A stretch of 64,000 nt of DNA from Diphasiastrum complanatum (GCA_029204225.1 CM055096.1:76847024-76911023); one strand, 5' to 3'. Positions 23,085 to 33,473 are shown, counted from the first letter of the stretch. Notes: generated from the letters alone by a model not told the origin. Numbers and translations: made by a program.

Positions 23085-23790
23085 GAGGTAGAGTCATTGG
23101 TACTTGGTGGAGTCCAATAGGGGTGAATGAATTCAATTTTTTGAGCAGAATTTTGACATTATATGTATGAAACTCAAGTAAGTTCTATTCAACTTTCTTT
23201 GTGAGAGTGTGAGGGTCAAGTTGTGATCCCATTGGGAGGAGTCCATATTTGAGTGTTCATGCATGGTTGGGATCTTTGTGAATCTCTAGATGTCTAAATT
23301 TTAAGCTTGGTGAAAAATTATTGACATAGATTGTTATCAAACCATTTCATGTCCATTCCAAATCTCAAGAGTGAGATTCTTTGGGTCAAGAGGGATTCCA
23401 AAAGGGGTGATTGGATCTGATCTTTGTGTGTTTGAATCAAGTATACATGTCAAGTTTTTGTGATCTAGTGTAGATCCTTTTTTGTGAAAATTAGTGGTTT
23501 AATTTGTTGTCAAATCAAATCATTTTCAATCCAAATCTCAAGAATGAGATTATTTGGGTCAAGAGTGAATCCAAAAGGAGTGACTAAGTTTGATTTTCAA
23601 GTACTTGAAACAAAGCCCATACTTTGTTCAAGAATCTCAAAAGTTGAGAGAACTAGTCAAGAGAAAAGGAAAATCTAGGTGTCAAATCTTTTCAAATCCA
23701 TTCCAACTCTCAAGAGGAAGATTCATTGGTATTTGTTGAGTCCAATAGGGGTGTTTGGATCTGATTTTTGTGATTTGATGGAGTTCTTTT
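23085..23790 (+). repeat. Degenerate tandem repeat in a copia leader
   Basis: About four copies, spaced roughly 170-250 bp apart (near 23085, 23345, 23515 and 23690), share a core like CCAAATCTCAAGAG-GAGATTC-TTGGGTCAAGAG and TCCAAAAGGGGTG-TTGGATCTGA. They sit directly upstream of the ORF at 23973, in the position of the element's untranslated leader. Confidence 0.65.
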
Positions 23791-23972
23791 GTCTTAGTGA
23801 TCAAAACAAAGATTAGTTTCCAATTGACTAGGTTGAAAGAGATATGATTCAAAATTTGTGGTCTAGATCTTGTGTAGATCCTTCTAGATTGTTGAATGTG
23901 TTCAAATCTAGTTTCTTGAGAGTCACAAATTACATTTTGAAAAGTCATATCACTAGGTTTTACTTCCTCATC

Positions 23973-24953
23973 ATGGCATCAATAGATGGCAACCTATTGG
24001 AGGCAAGTAAGGATCGTAAATGCAACCTTTGTGGCAAGAGAGATCGTTTTGTCTCAAGATGCTACAAAATGAAGACCAATCCATCCAAGGAGAACCAAAG
24101 CAAGGGGGCCGAGGTGCAGGGTGGAGCTTCAAGTTCAAAGTGCAAAGGCAAGAAGGACAAACCCAAGGAAAGGTGTTTCCTTTGTGGAAAGATGCATGAG
24201 GCTTGGAGCCTCACAAGGACTTACAAGATTTGTCTTCAAAAGTCCATCATCACACATTTCAAACCTTTTGAAATTTTGCATTTGGAAGTGAATTTTTTGG
24301 TTCAAGATGCAAAAATAAATGTCACTTTCATTAATGTCACTTGGATTTATTTCATGTCCTTGGAAAGCATTTTGCTTAGAACTTTAGAAAAGTTCAAATT
24401 TATTGTTATGATCCAAGAGAAACCAAGAAAGATTAAGGAGGAGCAATCACAAAATGAAAATAGTCCCATTTATGCTCTCATGACATCTTATGAAGAACTA
24501 TTTTGCTTTGAAGAGATTTTTGTATCTCAAAGGTGGATTAAGGCAATACTAGTTGAGTGTGATGCCTTAATAGATAGCAAAGCATGTTTTCCTTGTAAAA
24601 TTACATTGAATATGAATTCAAGGAAATGGAAATGTCTTCATAATGTATTTTTAGTTGGTTTCAATAAGATCATGAATGATGTGTTCATTCATAATGTTGA
24701 AGGTAAATTTTCAATTTTAAAGGCAAGTTGTAAACTTCTTATGAGAATAAGTGAAGCATCCAAAGTGGACACTTATATCCATAAGCAAGTAGTTAGCCTT
24801 ATTGAGATGGAAATACTTCTTGATTTCAATATTAGAAAAATCATGCCAAGTTGTGGTGATTTTTGGACTTATGTTTCTAGCATAAGTAATGTTGATGATC
24901 ACATGAAGTACACATTATATGATCATGTTTGTTGTGATCATTTTGAGACATAG
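23973..24953 (+). CDS. Non-autonomous copia-derived ORF, zinc knuckle plus module copy 1
   Basis: The ORF starts at MASIDGNLLEASKDRK, matching the gag start MASINVYLLDTNERLN of the intact copia at 54650. It then leaps over the gag core to a zinc knuckle (CNLCGKRDRFVSRC, with Asp in place of the usual Gly-His) and a second incomplete one (CFLCGKMHEAW). After a spacer comes YALMTSYEELFCFEEIFVSQ and WIKAILVECDALIDS, recognisable as the segment just before copia RT. RT itself is replaced by about 120 unfamiliar residues (SILKASCKLLMRISEAS, TYIHKQVVSLIEMEI). No polymerase motif is present. The frame stays open for 327 codons. The protein may be structural only. Confidence 0.7.
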   Translation: MASIDGNLLEASKDRKCNLCGKRDRFVSRCYKMKTNPSKENQSKGAEVQGGASSSKCKGKKDKPKERCFLCGKMHEAWSLTRTYKICLQKSIITHFKPFEILHLEVNFLVQDAKINVTFINVTWIYFMSLESILLRTLEKFKFIVMIQEKPRKIKEEQSQNENSPIYALMTSYEELFCFEEIFVSQRWIKAILVECDALIDSKACFPCKITLNMNSRKWKCLHNVFLVGFNKIMNDVFIHNVEGKFSILKASCKLLMRISEASKVDTYIHKQVVSLIEMEILLDFNIRKIMPSCGDFWTYVSSISNVDDHMKYTLYDHVCCDHFET

Positions 24954-25022
24954 AGGTCTCGGATTTCCATCAAGGAGGAGCACCAAGAAGGTGATCTTGA
25001 GGAGCCATCTCGAGGTTCAAGT

Positions 25023-25748
25023 GTGCCAAGGATTGAGGAGGAGAGTCCTTCTCAAGTTATGATTCCAAGAAGAATATCAAGAGACATGGTTGAGCTCATA
25101 TGGCTCACATTTCAAGGGAAAGAGGAGCAAATTTCAAGTGGTATTCATCTCATGCTTGCTTCTCTTATGTCATTTGGTGAATCAATTTGCTTTAGTGAGA
25201 CTTTTGCATCCCAAAGTTGGAGTAAAGCAATACTAGTTGAGTATGGTGTCTCTCTTGAGAACATAGTTGATGTTCTTAATGATATGAAATTGATTTTAGA
25301 TCAATTAGAAAGCAAATGGTTATTTTATCAAATGTATGCTCTTGAGTCTTGCAAGAGCAAGAGTGATTTGTGCACTCATAGTGTGAAAAATTGTCTTTTT
25401 TCATGTATTGAGGCAAATTGTAAACTCTTTATGAGAGTAAGTGAATCATCCTCTAAGGAAACTTATCTCCATAATGAAGTATTTAGCCTCATTAGGTCTG
25501 AGATTAGCATGGTAATCAAGCATCAAGATATGATACAAACTCTTTGTTATTATAGCATGCATAGTCTTGCCAATGTTGATGAGCCTAATCCTCGAGATCT
25601 TGGTAACATGATGTTGGATATTTGTGATCCTCATGAGTCAAGAAGGACTCTTTATTTTATCATGGAGTTGCAGCTATTTTCAAGGAGGAAGAGCTTTTGG
25701 ATCAACCATATGCTTCAAGGATGGAACAAATCAATGAAAGAGTGCTAG
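25023..25748 (+). CDS. Non-autonomous copia-derived ORF, module copy 2
   Basis: It opens with PRIEEESPSQVMIPRRIS and LTFQGKEEQISSGIHLMLAS, the spacer before RT in the intact element (PRRSSRAK...LTYQGKGQQVEGISST). Next is SWSKAILVEYGVSLENI, then the same unfamiliar module as in the frame upstream (EANCKLFMRVSESSSKETYL, HNEVFSLIRSEI). The two modules are offset by about 690 bp and look about three-quarters identical in their best 100 bp, so they arose by tandem duplication. Phase agrees with the upstream frame, with one stop at 24951-24953 between them. No catalytic motif is seen. An LTR follows at 25952. Confidence 0.65.
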   Translation: MPRIEEESPSQVMIPRRISRDMVELIWLTFQGKEEQISSGIHLMLASLMSFGESICFSETFASQSWSKAILVEYGVSLENIVDVLNDMKLILDQLESKWLFYQMYALESCKSKSDLCTHSVKNCLFSCIEANCKLFMRVSESSSKETYLHNEVFSLIRSEISMVIKHQDMIQTLCYYSMHSLANVDEPNPRDLGNMMLDICDPHESRRTLYFIMELQLFSRRKSFWINHMLQGWNKSMKEC

Positions 25749-25942
25749 GATGGTGCAAAACTCTCAAGTTCATCAAAAAAGTCAACATCAAAGAGGCACT
25801 ATCATGGATATGGTGATTTTGAATTGACATCAAGCTCATTGGCTGATCTTCACACCTTTGAACAGCAAGGATCCATATTAGAAGACCAATTCAGCCCATG
25901 GAGTCAATCTCAATATCATCATGTTTTTATCAAGTTAGTTTT

Positions 25943-25951
25943 GAGGAGGAG
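25943..25951 (+). promoter_or_regulatory. Polypurine tract
   Basis: GAGGAGGAG immediately before the LTR at 25952. The same tract precedes the LTRs at 9211 and 58628; it would prime plus-strand synthesis. Confidence 0.8.
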
Positions 25952-26801
25952 TGTTAAAATTGGCAAAAGCTAACTTGATCATATCTTGTGAATACCATTA
26001 TGAGTAGTAAATATCATCATAAGACATGTGTGGAGCCTGTTCCCACGTGTGAAATAAATGCATTTATCATTTAGATGAGTCATATAGGTTGTACATACCA
26101 TTTCATTTGAGATCTAGTTGCTAAAATGGCCAAAATCTAGTTTTCTAGCTATATGCCACTTGGCATCATTTTATTGGTAGGAAAATCTATTTCACATGGA
26201 TAGGAGTGATCTCACACATGCCAAGGACTTTCACATGTGTGAAAACATCAGTAGTAGGTGAGATCCAACTTGTAGTAGATATTTGTGCAAGTCCCTATAA
26301 ATTGGAAAAATTGGCCTAAAATCAAGGGAGGTGGCTATAAGTTAGGAAACTTGGTCCATGTGCCCTATTTATGATTATTGGTGGATCCTTTGATGAGTAG
26401 GCACTCTCACACTTGCCAAATCAACTGAGTAAGCATCAGCTCTTGTGTATATATGGTGGCTCATTTGGCCATAATTGACAAGAAAGCTAAATCTTGATTT
26501 TGGTGCATTTCTTGAGTAATCTCTCCATTTGCCTTGTGATTTTATGCTTCTAATGGTTTCTAAGCTTAGTGTACTTCATTATTTGCTGGTAGTCCGTACT
26601 TTGACAGGTTTTCACACATGTGAAACCAGCAAGTACAAGTTTTGATCAATAATGATTGTTCTTGTTAGATTTATTCATCTAGATTTGATCTAAATGCTAT
26701 CTAATCTTGTGTAGATTGATAGGTTGATCTAATCTAACATCCAATCACACTTGTGGATCTGATTCAGATCTATTCTTGGTCCATTTTGCTGTACTTTCAC
26801 A
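25952..26801 (+). repeat. copia 3' LTR, 850 bp
   Basis: TGTTAAAATTGGC...GTACTTTCACA, with a clear polypurine tract before it and a long match to the LTR at 760-1599. It carries GTGTATATATGGTGG (TATA-like, about 26443), two CACATGTGTG/CACACATGTG palindromes (about 26232 and 26611) and CCCACGTGTG near 26041. It ends the element carrying the duplicated module. No 5' LTR of this family lies upstream in the window. Confidence 0.85.
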
Positions 26802-26849
26802 AGATCAAGTGTAAGTACATTCCATATCCATTTCATAAGAGGGTCAATC

Positions 26850-27065
26850 TGCTTGTATTGAAATGAAGAGACTTGTACAAATGATTCGAATTTACCACTA
26901 TATATAGTGGATTGGCCTCAAATCCTATTTGCCAATTTCTACCTCCCTAACCATTTAAATTTGGAAAAGTGAGGGAACCCATTCAAAAATTGGAGGTAAC
27001 CAATTTGAATTTGAATTTTGGTGGGAACCCCTTTTTATTCAATAACTTGACTTTTAGGCCCTGCG
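26850..27065 (-). repeat. LTR-like fragment (pair of 9641-9835)
   Basis: Matches 9641-9835 in order and content. On the minus strand it has CCACTATATATAGTGG (a TATA box inside a palindrome), then CATTTCAATACAAG. It lies directly beyond the minus-strand gag fragment at 27068, so it may be that element's own 3' LTR after loss of its middle. Confidence 0.5.
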
Positions 27066-27067
27066 TC

Positions 27068-27760
27068 TTGGTCTTGCTGGATGACTCCTCTTCCTCCTGA
27101 GTTTTGGCAAACTATTGTTTAAAAAATTTTTTGCCCTTGCTCTTGCCTTGCTTTTGGCATGCCACAAGTGCCTAATCATCAGTATTTTGCCGACGAGCTT
27201 TCACCATTTTCCGTCATTGTTCCTCTTGCATCAAGATTCTTGTGAGTTCATCAAAAGTTGGTAGTCTATCTCTTGATGCTATCCCGCATAGAAAGATTTG
27301 ATAAGTATTGCAATGCCACATTGCGGTGTGCACCAACTCGACATCACGTATGAACTCACCTATGGAATACAGTCCGTCCCTTACTGGCTTAATTCTGGTC
27401 ATATAAGTTTCAATGTGCTCCCCTTGCTCCCTATAGTCAATTTTGACTTCAAAAACATAATTTATGACGGGTTTAAAATCTCGAACTACTCTTTTAGGAC
27501 ATCCCAGGCTTGTCTTGGTGTCACAACATCAGTAATGTGGGTAATAATATGGTCCTTCACCAATGGATTGATGAAGGTCAACGCCCTTCTCATCTTCATG
27601 TCGAATACTTTGATGTCCGCTTCATTTGGTGGTCTTCTCTCATCGCTTGTGACGACATCCCACAATTCTTTCTCTATCAAAATGTTTTGAACTTCCACAC
27701 AACATAGTTGGAAATCCCATCCAATTTACTATTTTCACTCAAAATGGACTCTCCCATGTT
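27068..27760 (-). pseudogene. copia gag fragment
   Basis: Starting near 27760 with MGESILSENSKLDGISNYVV, it continues through LIEKELWDVVTSDERRPPNE, AWDVLKE and the LPTFDELTRILMQEEQ segment. It ends near 27100 in a Lys/Gly-rich part (CQKQGKSKGKKFF) just before where a zinc knuckle should lie. Gag core order is preserved but frameshifts and stops divide it. Protease and everything beyond are absent; an LTR-like block follows directly. Confidence 0.8.
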
Positions 27761-29053
27761 TGTCATTTCCAAAATGTCTAAAACTTCACCTGTAGGCTAA
27801 AAGGAGTATGTCGAAGCCAATGGCGATGTCAAAATTCAAAAATAATGACTCGCATGTTTTAGCTTACCATGCCACCCACCGCCTTATCACCAAATCGGAA
27901 GCCAAGTTGGTTTCCATTTCCAAAATGACTTTAGGCACACACTCCTACCTCAGCGCTCCCAAAAGTGCTGAAATCACTTTTGGCATCCACTAAGTGCTTT
28001 CTCCGTGGTTAACATCTTGTTTTGTAATACCGTACTTGTAGATAGAGTCCGGGTGCCCTTTGTTTGGAGTCTATAGCCCTATGTCTGGTCTAAAATGGTT
28101 AAAGGAGGTGGAAATAATGCCTTTTTAGAAATTGAACTGTTTCTTTATAGTGAAAGAACTTCACTCGATAAAAAAATTTGGGCATTGGGTCCCTTTAAGC
28201 TGAAATTTGTTAATGAAGTTGGAGGCTGTTTTTCTCTTCAAGGCGCTTCGAGTCCTATCAAGTTAATCTTGGCCATTAAAACCAGAGAACTCCATCTAGT
28301 CCACCAAATCAACATTTAATCATGACCATTGGTGAATGTCGACTCCAATCTTGTGGTTGGGAGTGAATTTGAGCATTGAACTGGACACAGAGATGCACTT
28401 TAACACTCTTTTATACTACTTGATCTTCTTCAAGTGAGTGCACAAGCTCTCTTCATCTCTCTGGTCGCGCCCTCCAAGCCTTCCTATGACTTGATCTCAT
28501 TCAATTTTTGAGCACTTTCAATGTCGTTTGAGGCCTAGACTAAGGGCGCCCTACCTATTATGAGTCTATAGAGTATTCAATTTTTAAAAACCGTGGAGAA
28601 ATAGTGAGATAAGCCCAACTTGAGAAAGAGGGTTTTTTTTTCACTTTTTTTGACCTTCTTTCGCAAAAAAACCACTAGGTTATTTAATAATTGGCAATTC
28701 GCTGACAGAAAGTTCAAACATGGCTATTTAGTAGGCTAGAAGGACTATCTTCATCTCCTTACGGCATCCACAAACGGTGAAATTATTGCCGATTTTGTGA
28801 AAAACTTGTGACCCTTGCCCAATTTTTTCCACAAACTAACTGCAAATCAAATTTTTGCCCGTTTTTGACATTGTCTGTTGCTATGCACAGGTTAAGGATC
28901 CTCGTATTGAGCTTGCCAAGCTTCCGTATGCATGAAACAATGCAACGGTGCTTTACTTTTTGCTTTTTAACGGTCGTAAATTCCAAACTCTTGGAAAAAT
29001 TGTTCTTCCAAAGCTCTCTTCAACGACTATTCTGTATTGCCTACAATCCATGT
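27761..29053. other. Leader-like AT-rich stretch, no gene recognised
   Basis: It lies between a minus-strand primer-binding site (29054) and the minus-strand gag (27760), so it is probably the leader of that element. At nearly 1.3 kb it is long for a leader. Open frames here show no recognisable motif. Confidence 0.4.
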
Positions 29054-29068
29054 CCCACTATGATACCA
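29054..29068 (-). promoter_or_regulatory. Primer-binding site, minus strand
   Basis: The minus strand reads TGGTATCATAGTGGG, a tRNA-Met-type primer site. LTR sequence lies to its right and gag of the same orientation to its left. Confidence 0.6.
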
Positions 29069-29333
29069 AGTTAAAATTTGCTTCAAACATGATCACAAAT
29101 CATGAAACATAGTAACATTCACTTAGAAAGCGCTCTCCCACACCGAGCTCACATAACAACTACATTTTCAAAAAATAAATTGCATTGTAAATATAGTTTC
29201 TTCTTTGGCAACCCATGCATGGCCCAGGTTGTCGTTGACGGGATGCGTGTCCCTTTCGACTTGCCTTGTGGTGAGGCCAACTGGTCCTAATCCACCCCAT
29301 AGTATAGTAACAGAGTAGTTCTACTTTTATTCT

Positions 29334-29382
<49 letters not shown>

Positions 29383-29394
29383 ATAGTAGAATCT
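29069..29394 (-). repeat. LTR-like block with CT tract
   Basis: It lies between an RNase H relic (29395-29870) and a primer-binding site (29054), both on the minus strand, which is the place of an LTR. It contains an uninterrupted CT run at 29336-29381 (23 units). The segment 29281-29337 recurs in direct orientation at 29874-29941. Exact ends are unclear. Confidence 0.45.
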
Positions 29395-29870
29395 ACTTTT
29401 TACACACATATACATATCATCAAAGTTAACAAACTTTAAGTGCAGAAAGTTTTGATCTAAACTTACAAACTTTTCTCTAATGAGTGGCTTAGTGGCAATG
29501 TTAGCTAATTGCCCATATGTACTATAATGAACAATATTTATTTCTTTACTCAATAGCCTCTCACGCATAAAGTGGCTCTCGATGTGTTTGGTCTCGAATG
29601 AAACACCGAATTCTTTGCCAGTGCAATGCCACTATGACTGTCGCTATGTATAGTCGTAAGTTTTTCCTACTTCATGTTCATCTCATCCAAGTTTTATCTG
29701 AACCAAATGGCTTCCTGTGCTGCGCTACACATTGCCTTATACTCCGCTTCTGTTGTGGATAAAGCAACTATACTTTGCTTCTTACTAGACTAGGAAAAAC
29801 AACTGTCACAAAATTGGAATACATACCCTGTGGTAGATCTATGACCATCATAATCACCTCCCCAATCCGC
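29395..29870 (-). pseudogene. copia RNase H and C-terminal fragment
   Basis: Read leftward: HRSTTGYVFQF, then KKQSIVALSTTEAEYKAM with the RNase H Ser-Thr-Glu-Ala box, AAQEAIWFR, SHSGIALAKNSVFHSRP, RERLLSKEINIVHYSTYGQ and LANIATKPLIREKF. This is the standard end of a copia polyprotein. Two stops and frame changes are present. It is a different lineage from the young element at 53155. Confidence 0.85.
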
Positions 29871-29939
29871 CAACTGGTCCTAATCCACTGATTGGACCCA
29901 CAATATAGTAACACAGTAGTTCTACTTTTATTCTAACTG

Positions 29940-31115
29940 TAATAACTGGTCATATATTGGCTGATTTATTGAATGGACCCTTGGGACATTGTTTGACTAT
30001 ATGTCCCTTGCGCATGCACACAAAATATGAATGTTCTTGTTTAGCCTTTTCATAATCCTCTAAATTTAAGGGCTGGATTACTGCAGAACATTTATGAAGG
30101 TCCTAGTTTTGTTCACTCTAATATGCATTTTTATATTTAAAGACTTTCTTTTTAAATGAAAAATTCTCTTGAGAAGAATGTTTAGAAGTGGTTAGCTATG
30201 GCTTTATATCTATTTGACCACTGAGTCATCATAGATTTGGCCAAACCTTATTGCCTGCTCGAGAGAAGATGGAGAGTTATGTTGAACCTCCAAGTTATAC
30301 TTCTCTCTTAGGCTTCGGATAAATCCTCTGACTCTCTTATAGTCATCAACATTTTCCAGTGAGTATAGACTCCTTATACTTGGAAATAAAACTGGTTAGA
30401 GACTTGTCCATGGCTAGTTTCTCCCATGTCCATGTCCGATCTAGTTCATTTTCTAGTAAAAACTTGCAGAGGAAGGCCTCTTCAAAAGCCTTTCAAGATT
30501 GGGGAGTGCGCCCAGTTTCTCGAAGATTTGACAAGCATTTATAGGCATGGGTTTCAAGGAAAGACTAGCCTCTAAGGCTTCTAAATGGAGCTAGGAGTCT
30601 ATTTCAGAGCATGGATATTCTTCCATTTGCTCATAAACGTTTGAAGGATGTCGGCATTCTGATTTTTCTCCTCACCAATAAAAGTGGGAAATTTGAACTC
30701 TTTTAACTCTTTTAGACTTGGGTGAGTCTTACTATTTGACTCACCAACAGATGGACTAGGCATAGGTGAAACTAGTTGGTGGGAAAAGCTGGGCAAAGAA
30801 CTTTGAGATAAATAAGAAATTAAAGATTTAAGTTCAGCAAATGCGCCTTCTTCGCTAACATGCATGCTGGCTACATCAAGCTTGATATCATCCACTTTCG
30901 TTACCAACTGAGTATACAGTAACTACTCTTTGGTAATGAATGTATCTGTATCATAGACATATTCCTCGTCTACTTCCATCGAAGCCTTCCTACGCTCTGT
31001 TCTTAATGTTTCTTCTACAGAAGAGGTGGGTGCATCTATGGAATTACGAGTAGTAGAGTAACAACAAGGATTGAGAGAATCAAACATGATGAGAAGTATG
31101 CCAGTGAAGCTCACA
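29940..31115 (-). pseudogene. Ty3/gypsy gag fragment
   Basis: Reading leftward from 31114: a non-conserved N-terminal part (SVEETLRTERRKASMEV), helix-rich SMHVSEEGAFAELKSLISYL, then LKELKEFKFPTFIGEEKN and a segment like the gag core. Near 30350-30230 is DYKRVRGFIRSLREKYNLEV and SLEQAIRFGQIYDDSV, typical of gag C-terminal helices. It ends near 29990 with a knuckle-like VCMRKGHIVKQCPKG that lacks the first Cys spacing. Several stops interrupt it. No protease or polymerase remains. Confidence 0.7.
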
Positions 31116-31189
31116 TATATTGATTTGATTGCAAGTGAAAAGTTGAGAGAATCTAAAAGTAATAATAGACTTCAAAGCCCACAACAAGA

Positions 31190-31545
31190 TATCTAATAGA
31201 GGGCAATGATCAAAGAGTTAGAATCGAGTGGAGAAAATAATTCTTGGGAACTTATTAAACTTCCTCTTGGTAATAAAGTATTAGGATCGTATATTAGATT
31301 AGATATGGTGCAAATGGGAAGATACAGGGCTAGATTAGTGGCCGAAGCATGTTCACATGCATAAAGCAAGGAGTAGAAGACGTGCTTGCTCTAGTGGCAA
31401 AAATCACATCAACAAGAGATTTATTGGCATGGGCTATAATGTATGATCTGAAGATATTTGAAAGGAACGTTAAAAAGGCCTCTTTTAATAGAGATCATCT
31501 ACAAGAAGTATACATGGACCAACTAGAAGGGTTCAGGGGATAGAA
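31190..31545 (+). pseudogene. copia reverse transcriptase fragment
   Basis: In frame pieces: NNSWELIKLPLGNKVLGSYI, RYRARLVAEACSH (canonical YKARLVAKGF), then KQGVEDVLALVAKITSTRDL (canonical GVDYEETFAPVAKMTTIR) and EVYMDQLEGF (canonical DEEIYMDQPEGF). It covers the first half of RT and stops before the YVDD box. Diverged throughout, with one frame change. No LTR is attached. Confidence 0.7.
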
Positions 31546-32211
31546 TAAGTCTTGTTTATAGGCTCAAGTGAGTGATTTATGAATCAAGGTAGGCATTTTG
31601 ATCTTAGTATGAGCGAATAGAAACCTTCTCTATCATAGATGCAATACAGATTTAGTACAAGGGGTATTGATTGCAATAGCCTATTGTTGCCCACATCATG
31701 ACAAATTCTCTTCCAAAAGACAGATTCGTAAATCTTAGAGATCATATGGGTTAAGAAGGAATAGAATAAATATTGGGAAAGATTTAAACTAAAGTTATAG
31801 TTTAAAATGAACATCGAATGTGATATGAAAGGTAAAATGGATAGGTTAGTTGAAAGTCGATTCAAAATCATTTGAGTCAGTTAAAACCTGTCATATTCCT
31901 GCTCATGATCCTGTTTTACAAAACTCATGATAAGCTTGTATATAAAGGATATGTGACGTCAGGAAGTTATTGGTTCTAAAGAGTACTTCTGGAATCTTCC
32001 ATGCCTGTGTTTATGTACAGCGAGTGCAGTCCATATCTTATGCAAGTTTTTAATGTCAAAACACATTATACTCTCTGCTTTTTTATTACATCACAAAGTG
32101 TTAATCTGACACAAAACAAAATGATGAGAATGGGCTGAAGTTTCATGTACAAGTCAGCGCCCATTTTTGGATGGCAACGAGTTCTAGCTACCATTTCTAC
32201 CTTTAGTCGTC
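31546..32211. other. No gene recognised
   Basis: AT-rich; open frames are short and without familiar motifs on either strand. Confidence 0.4.
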
Positions 32212-32226
32212 CATTATTTCGAATAG

Positions 32227-32310
32227 CCCAAAGGGGTTGGCCTAGTTGGTTAACTTGGCATCCAAAGTTTCTTTGGTCCCAAGTTCGAGCCTCCCTTGGA
32301 AACCAAGAAG
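32227..32310 (+). mobile_element. tRNA-derived SINE-like insertion
   Basis: An 84 bp segment flanked by a 15 bp direct repeat CATTATTTCGAATAG (32212-32226 and 32311-32325). Inside is an A-box-like TGGCCTAGTTGG (about 32238) and a B-box-like AAGTTCGAGCC (about 32281), spaced as in a RNA polymerase III promoter, with a possible D-stem GCC/GGC. The cloverleaf is not complete (anticodon arm too short), so it is not a working tRNA. A truncated SINE or tRNA retrocopy fits best. Confidence 0.55.
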
Positions 32311-32764
32311 CATTATTTCGAATAGTCCAGCTATCCGTTCAAAAGTAATCCATGCGATACAGTTCTTGGATCAGAAATATTTTTCTAAACTTTCAACCTT
32401 CAAGATGGCAGCATCAATGGTTGGTTGATAAGAAATAAAATATCCATAAGCTTAAATGCAGAATGATAAGCGATGAAATACACTCTATTCTCTGAGAAAC
32501 AAACGACGTAGTGGATAATATTACTTTCCTAAAATACGGATTGCAATACAAACGAACAAGTGCAGTCTTTACTAGGCACTGTCAAAGTTCATTACATGCT
32601 AAGATAGCTTAAAAAGAGCAATGATGTAGTGGACGTCAAATGTCAGGTTACAAATAACTCGAGATCTCCTGCATTCCTCATATTGCCGGTACAGGAAAAT
32701 CTGCAAATGTTGAAGAGCCACAGGTTAGTGAGGGATACAGAAGACGTCACTGATTAACGTAAAC

Positions 32765-33320
32765 TTAACAGGAAGAACGCAAGCAACGTATTAACAAGAA
32801 ACATGAGCCGCAAGAACCTGCATTGACCACGTTTACCAGAGAAAAAGGATACGAGTAAGCGAGAATTATGATAACGAGCAAAGCTTCACCGCACACCGAA
32901 ACACTTATCAGACAACGTAAGCTAGCTTGCTCAACCTTGTGATTGTAAAGACTGATGATTCTTACTATTGCATTTGTAGTTGGACGGGACAGCTGCACCG
33001 CAATGCTTAGGAATCGCCAATGCTGGTTGGAAAGAGAAGTGCACTTTGCCCGAAACGTATATCAATACACAGCAGACGTTATCAGACTTACCCTGTGAAA
33101 CGTAAGTTCTAATAATACTGCAGCAAGAGTCTGATGGAGGAGGAAGCGGCGATGTCGAGTTGAAGTTTGCTGGAAGCCACTTAAGACAAGGCGATAAAGC
33201 TGTAACATCCACAGGGTTAGGAATACTAGAGCAAGGAACATTTTGAGCCACTGCATTAGCAATTACCATAGCCAGAAGAAGGGCGCATATAGCCACCCGC
33301 ATCTGAACGAGATTAGCCAT
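32765..33320 (-). CDS. Lipid-transfer-like protein, copy A (two exons proposed)
   Basis: Secreted plant nsLTP-like protein, expected to bind lipids in the wall or at the cell surface. Start at 33320 (MANLVQMRVAICALLLAMVI). Signal peptide about residues 1-25. Eight cysteines at 30, 45, 66, 67, 83, 84, 107 and 117 follow the eight-cysteine pattern, but the usual C-X-C is C-C (NVCCVL). PALAIPKHCG is typical of the family. Without splicing the frame ends at 32931 (129 aa). I prefer a 148 bp intron, 32965-32818 (GTAAGA...GCAG), joining in phase to SSCGSCFLLIRCLRSSC and a stop at 32765, about 135 aa. The tail is hydrophobic and Cys-rich without a clear GPI signal. Exon 1 protein is identical to copy B; exon 2 ends six residues earlier through one base change. 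Confidence 0.75.
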
Positions 33321-33473
33321 GTGAGGAAGGCGAGAGATGGGATCGAACGCTAAGAGTCGAAGGAGAAAGGATGGGTAATTCTAAATGTCAATCCGGCAAG
33401 GCAGCCTAGCTTCTATGTATGCGATCTGCACATACAGTGAGTGAGTGAGTGTGGGTGAGAGAGATGCGGACAT

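Noticed and set aside
15175-26801. A single element bounded by the LTRs at 15175 and 25952
   Set aside because: The two LTRs are of different families, and unrelated minus-strand copia pieces lie between them.
32227-32310. A functional tRNA gene
   Set aside because: Box-like motifs are present but the anticodon arm does not fold properly and the segment is flanked by a target duplication.
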